A model generated the notes under the pieces. It was not told where the DNA came from and did not search any database. It saw only the letters and a program-made list of their open reading frames with translations. From Euperipatoides rowelli (taxonomy: Eukaryota; Onychophora; Udeonychophora; Euonychophora; Peripatopsidae), in the NCBI GenBank assembly GCA_003024985.2, contig PXIH01S0060445.1: a stretch of DNA of 11,427 nt, one strand, 5' to 3'. This document shows, piece by piece, positions 7,387 to 11,427 of this stretch; within the stretch, counting starts at the first letter, position 1; each line of letters starts with the position of its first letter. Both the position numbers and the translations under genes were made by a program.

Positions 7387-7842
7387 AAAAAAAAATCTAA
7401 TTCTATATGGTGTTGATGAAAATCGGGATTTGGAAACACTTTGCTCTGATATCATCTCAAGTGAAGCTAATAAAAAATGATTTTCCAATATTAGATCTTT
7501 GAGAATTGGAAAAAGATCAGACAAAAAACAGACCTGTAAACTTAACGTTCGTAGATGAACAATATAAATTATCTTTTTTAAAGTCCGTTATTGACAAGAG
7601 AAAAAAACGGAATTGGTAAGTTAGGAGGGATAAAATTTGCACCAGATCACTCTATTCAGGAACGTATAGAGTTAAAAAACAAGAGAGGAAATGTTGGGAG
7701 AATAAATAGATTAGTGAACACCAATTCTGATGTGAACTTGATATCTTCTGAAGATGTCACTCATATGACTCAGCCAGTTATTGATAATCTTGATAAATCT
7801 GTGATAACTGAGGATCCTGCAAGAAATGCAAATGAAAAATAG
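7387..7842 (+). pseudogene. RRM-like RNA-binding domain and C-terminal part of ORF1 region
   Basis: Recognisable pieces occur in three frames: KKNLILYGVDE (about 7388-7420, frame 2), RIGKRSDKK (about 7502-7528, frame 2, after a TGA at 7478), a short frame 3 piece around 7533-7590, then KLGGIKFAPDHSIQER in frame 1 (7618-7665). This series of an N-I/L-x-x-Y/F-G-V strand, R-L/I-G-K and later basic Q-E-R is typical of the ORF1-type RNA-binding region that follows PHD plus coiled coil in CR1-like elements. A low-complexity tail ends at TAG 7840. Because the endonuclease follows in the same frame without a new ATG, this stop may be either the real end of ORF1 or a mutation. Confidence 0.65.
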
Positions 7843-8649
7843 CAACAATTGAATAATGTCAACATTTATTATACTAACTCTAATTCTTTGTATAACAAGC
7901 TAAATGAACTGANATGTTTAATTAATATTGAAGATTTTGACATTATTTGTGCAGTTGAGACCTAGCTCAACAAAAACATTCTTAATGAAGAATTTGTTAT
8001 GGATGGGTATGAATTACTCAGAAAAGATAGGGCCATTGGTAGAGGTGGGGGATTACTGATTTTTTACAAATGCTCTATATCTTTAGAGATAATTGATGAA
8101 ATTTTTTGTACATCAGAAACTATCTGGTTTAAAATAACTAGCGCTAAATTATCCTGGCTATGCTGTCTGGGATACATGCCACCTAATTATAGTGAAGCTC
8201 AAGATATAGCTTTTACTGAAGATATAAAAAAAGGTGTTAATCTGTTTAGAAAAATGTCTTTCAATGAACTTTTAGTAATTGGGGATTTTAATTGTCCTAA
8301 GTGTTGTATGGGAAGAAGGTTATATAAAAAGAACACACACTAGTTATGAAGAAATTTTTTTTAATTTAATGAATGATGAATTCCTTCATCAACATATTAT
8401 ATTCATAGTGATACAAGGTTTAGAAATGTTTCTCGTTCTCTACTAGATCTTGTCTTTACTCTGAAATAAGAATCTATTTATAAAATATCTCTACTGTCGG
8501 CACTTGGCAATAGGGATCATGTTGCTCTGTCATTTGAAATAGTATTTAAATTAATAAAAATACCAATTGAATACAATTTTATGGATCATAATAGAGCTGA
8601 TACAGAAAAAATTAATATTGAACTTGAGTCAGTCTTAGGCTCCATGTAA
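7843..8649 (+). pseudogene. APE-type endonuclease domain
   Basis: This enzyme nicks the target DNA for target-primed reverse transcription. Frame 1 reads YYTNSNSLYNKLNEL from about 7873, then DIICAVET with the catalytic glutamate at codon 7957; the tryptophan usual in ETW is a TAG (7963). KDR, GRGGGLL, GYMPP and GDFN (8281-8292, catalytic D and N) follow. The reading then moves to frame 2 (about 8312-8400) and back to frame 1 (8404 on), with SLLDLVFT, a TAA at 8467, and LGNRDHVAL, in which the final catalytic D and H (codons 8515 and 8518) are kept but the usual preceding serine is R. Base 7913 is unresolved. Confidence 0.88.
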
Positions 8650-9191
8650 CCTTTAATAATTGAACAAAATTTTAATACTGATTATAATCTATTTATGAAA
8701 ATTTGAACAAATCTTACTGTCAAATACACCCACTAAAATATCAAACGTGATAATAATCATAAAAAAGACCAACTTGGCTAAATTCTGAAATTAAACAGTT
8801 AATAAAAAACAAAAACTTAGCTTTTAAAGCATATAATAAATATAATACAATTGAATCTCAAATAATATATAAAAAAATAAGAAACAAGCTTAACAATGTG
8901 GTCAGAGATTGTAAATTTGATTATGAAAGACAAATTCTAATTAATTCTGTGAAAGACAAATATTCTGTTCACCCATCTTGGAGCTACTAAGAGAAATACA
9001 TTTAAATGTATAAATAATTTGAAAGTTAATAACATAAATATTGATGATTTTGATAAGGCTAATTCAATGGCAAAGTTCTTCACTAGGTTCAATTTAAATG
9101 ACAATTGTCACACAGATATGCCTTTTCCACTGAATGAAACAATTTTAGTAGAATTTGATGAAATTAATGAACTACAAATTTTTGACGTAGC
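8650..9191 (+). pseudogene. linker between endonuclease and reverse transcriptase
   Basis: After heavily broken codons, frame 3 from about 8766 reads KRPTWLNSEIKQLIKNKNLAFKAY in two parts, a signature of the linker in CR1- and Jockey-like elements, and continues to a TAA near 8988. Frame 1 resumes at about 8986-9207 with KRNTFKCINN and ANSMAKFFTRF, matching the conserved N-x-F-F-x-x-x-F region just before the RT. Confidence 0.78.
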
Positions 9192-10386
9192 CTACTTGCT
9201 AAATTAAACAGCTCAAAGTCAGCAATGTATGATGGTACTTCTAATTACCTTTTAAAAAAATACATCACATTTTTCACCCCTTTTATTACTAGAGTCCTCA
9301 ATTCATCTATGAAATGGTTAAACATCTCTGACATATGGAAAAAAGGAATTATTGTCCCCAAATTTAAGGGAGGTAGTAAAACTATCGTAAGTAATTACAG
9401 GCCTATTACCATCTCTTTTTGTGTCAAAGGTTGCAGAGAAGATCTTGCTAAATAAAATTGAGCTACATATTGATAAAAATAATATAATCACTAAACACCA
9501 ATTTGGATTCAAAAAAGGGCAATCCACCATAGATACTAATACTAAAGCTTGTGATTTATATGTCAGAGGTTTGGAAAACTCTATTCCAACTTTTTTTTTT
9601 GACCTCTCGGCTGCCTTTGATACTGTGTCACACATCTTGCTTCTTAATAAGCGTAAGCACCTAAATTTTGACCCTGTGATAACTGAATGAATTATGACAT
9701 ATCTTTATAACAGATTGATATTGGTAAAAATAAATACCATTTCTGATTTCCATAAAATTAATAATAGCCTTTCTCAGGGCTCTGTCCTCTCTGGAATGTT
9801 GTTTAACATATTCATTGCTGAGCTTCCTGCTATAGTTAACTCTGAAATAATAATCTATGCTGATGATGTCAGGATCATCAGACATATGATCAGGCTTGTT
9901 TACAAAATGACATTGTTAAAATTAATAACTGGTTTACTGAAAATAAATTACATGTTAATGTTAACAAAAACTAATGTCATGAGATTTTATGCTAAAGTCT
10001 CAAACTCTGAATATGTAGTTAATGACACTGTAATGTCTAATGCTAGAATACATAAAGATCTTGGGCTAGTCTTTGATGGTCAACTCACTTTTGGACCTAT
10101 TGTAGACCAAACTATACTCGAGATAAATAGGTCATTTGGATACATTAAGAATAATCTTAACTGCATGTCATTATATGCATTCTGGATAATATACCCAACA
10201 TATATTCAGCCTATCATTGACTATGCCCACAATTGTTTCTGGGTGCTAAACAAGTATGACATGAGAAAATTGGAGGCTAAATTTAGAAATATAACAAAAC
10301 ATATAAAAGGTTTTTATTTTGTTGATTATAGAGAGAGGTTAAGTAAACTTCCAAGTATTATGTCTCCTTCTCAGAAATTTCTGTGA
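9192..10386 (+). pseudogene. reverse transcriptase domain of the non-LTR element
   Basis: Frame 3 opens at 9192 with LNSSKSAMYDGTSNYLL and includes WKKGIIVPKFKGG and NYRPI (9393-9407). Near 9405-9412 the reading moves to frame 1: SKVAEKILLNKI, HQFGFKKGQST, then FFDLSAAFDTVSH with the first catalytic aspartate at 9601. A TGA at 9688 stands where tryptophan is usual. SQGSVL (9772-9789) and YADDV (9856-9870) follow, so both aspartates of the active site are intact. The thumb motif NNWFTENKL (9924-9950) is in frame 3, then frame 1 returns with TKTNVMRF, DLGLVFDGQLTF and YRERLSKL. The frame 1 ORF ends at TGA 10384, but GDLIYMFKHI continues in the same frame, suggesting a nonsense change. Confidence 0.93.
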
Positions 10387-10673
10387 GGAGACCTTATATA
10401 CATGTTTAAACATATAGTAATTTTAGACAACATACATTGCATATATGAGTTAACATGAAATAACACTAGTAAAATAATACATACAAGGTGGGGGTTAAGT
10501 TCTGTCGAACTAAACGTATGCAGAATCAGATTCAGTTTAGAAGCATCAATTGGTGGAATTCTCTTCCACAAGATGTTCTGGAGGTGAAGTCTTTCTTAGT
10601 GTTTAAACACAGGCTAGACATCTTCCTATTTAATGAGTTTGCTTTTAAAAATATTTCTTTTGATTTTGTTTGA
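10387..10673 (+). pseudogene. C-terminal tail of the non-LTR polyprotein
   Basis: GDLIYMFK in frame 1 runs to TGA 10456. The reading then resumes in frame 3 (from about 10488) with KRMQNQIQFRSINWWNSLP, followed by FKHRLDIFL. The R-x-x-x-WN-x-LP and FK-x-RLD motifs are the standard end of CR1-, L2- and Jockey-like proteins. The stop at 10671-10673 is where a full-length protein would be expected to end. Confidence 0.88.
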
Positions 10674-10910
10674 GGGACTTTGGCCTACACTTTGTAAAAG
10701 TTTTTTTTTTTAATTTGGTTATTAACATATGTGGCTTTATCCTACTGTATATATTTCTTATAATATGTATTACCTTATTGTTTATATAATTAGTGTTGTT
10801 TTTTATAATATGTACTGTGAGATTCTATATAATCGTTTATAATTTTTTTGTGACAAATTTTGCTGTAACAAGTCATCAATGACATACCAATAGCTAAATA
10901 AATAAATATA
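10674..10910 (+). other. 3' UTR and probable 3' end of the non-LTR element
   Basis: About 237 bases without coding sense follow the last stop, ending in AAATAAATAAATATA at 10896-10910. Short tandem AAAT-like units are common 3' ends in CR1-group elements, which prime from such repeats instead of a long poly-A tail. A second AAATAAATGAAA at about 11120-11131 leaves a later end possible. Confidence 0.55.
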
Positions 10911-11427
10911 TACAGTATATAGTAAATATGTATCATTGTTTAATTTCTTTAAACTTTTTTATTTATTTGAGGAAGGTAAAAGATGTTGTTATAAATTTAA
11001 AATAGCAATGTGATAGTATTAAATTATATATTTGTTAATTTGTAATATGTTGTAAGTTCATATATTTATATATTTCCTCTATTGAACTTTTGTAAAACAA
11101 TATCTATGCCTAGTTACTTAAATAAATGAAAATCATAATTGTTTTTTTGGACCATTTGTTGGTTTATTGTTGTAATATAATATTACATTTGTAGCTTTGA
11201 ATTTTTTATTATACATTTCATGTAGACTATTAATAATATGCAATAATGTACTGTTTACGCTTTTATTTTCATATTTTTATTTTGATATACTTTATTTAGA
11301 CTGCTGATTTAATGCAAATTTTTTAGCAATTCCCATTGCTATATAAGAATTCAGCTTTTCCCGACTAAATTTGAAAAATCCAAACCCAAACACCCTAATT
11401 TTATATATACATATAGCAGTTATATAG
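10911..11427. other. AT-rich right flank
   Basis: No gene, RNA or element core is visible. A small perfect inverted repeat, TAGCAAT-TCCC-ATTGCTA, lies at 11324-11341. Confidence 0.5.

Larger units (their letters stand above)
6521..10910 (+). mobile_element. CR1/L2/Jockey-like APE-type non-LTR retrotransposon, nearly complete, inactive
   Basis: A single + strand series of decayed frames encodes N-terminal segment, 2A motif, PHD finger, coiled coil, RRM-like domain, endonuclease, reverse transcriptase and the WN-x-LP tail, followed by a 3' UTR with AAAT-type repeats. This order and the endonuclease family fit the CR1/L2/Jockey-like group; the exact clade needs an RT tree. At least five in-frame stops (6788, 7963, 8467, 9688, 10384) and more than eight frameshifts show that it is dead. 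It is not strongly 5'-truncated, which is unusual because most copies of such elements lack their 5' half. The 5' limit is a guess based on the first in-frame ATG at 6521. No target duplication was found. Confidence 0.85.

Noticed and set aside
9318-9885. two minus-strand frames over the RT
   Set aside because: They lie opposite SAAFD and YADD coding sequence and show no domain.
10371-10571. minus-strand frame over the C-terminal tail
   Set aside because: It is the shadow of the WN-x-LP tail coding on the + strand.
1-11427. CRISPR array, tRNA or rRNA genes, bacterial operon signals
   Set aside because: There are no regularly spaced repeats, no cloverleaf or rRNA sequence recognised, and the content is that of an animal nuclear genome.

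Overview
The window looks like AT-rich, gene-poor nuclear DNA from an invertebrate animal. The retroelement types suggest an arthropod or another invertebrate, but the species cannot be named. There are many homopolymer runs, an (AT)n microsatellite, two unresolved bases (2973 and 7913) and no intact host gene. Nearly all recognisable content is decayed transposable elements, and everything coding-like lies on the + strand.

Layout. Bases 1-246 are non-coding, with a short GC-richer patch. Bases 247-1838 hold a 5'-truncated Ty3/gypsy-type pol remnant: RNase H, then integrase, in several frames with several stops. Bases 1839-4983 have no gene; they hold simple repeats, a GC-rich palindrome beside a poly-C run, a two-copy 34-bp tandem repeat and short hairpins. 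Bases 4984-6175 are a DNA transposon without coding capacity, defined here by 26-bp terminal inverted repeats (24/26 matches) and inverted pairs of subterminal repeats. Bases about 6521-10910 are a nearly full-length but dead non-LTR retrotransposon of the CR1/L2/Jockey-like (APE-type) group. Bases 10911-11427 are AT-rich with no gene.

The non-LTR element is the most informative part. Its broken reading frames encode, in order: an N-terminal segment, a 2A-like ribosome-skipping motif (SGDVEVNPGP), a PHD-type zinc finger, a coiled coil, an RRM-like ORF1 domain, an apurinic-type endonuclease, a linker, a reverse transcriptase with YADD, and the usual C-terminal tail. A 3' UTR follows, ending in AAAT-type repeats. 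In a live relative these would make an RNA-binding ORF1 part and an endonuclease/RT part for target-primed reverse transcription. This copy has many stops and frameshifts and cannot make the protein.

I see no new defence or metabolic system. The points worth a second look are the 2A-PHD-RRM arrangement and the TIR transposon with its subterminal repeat architecture.
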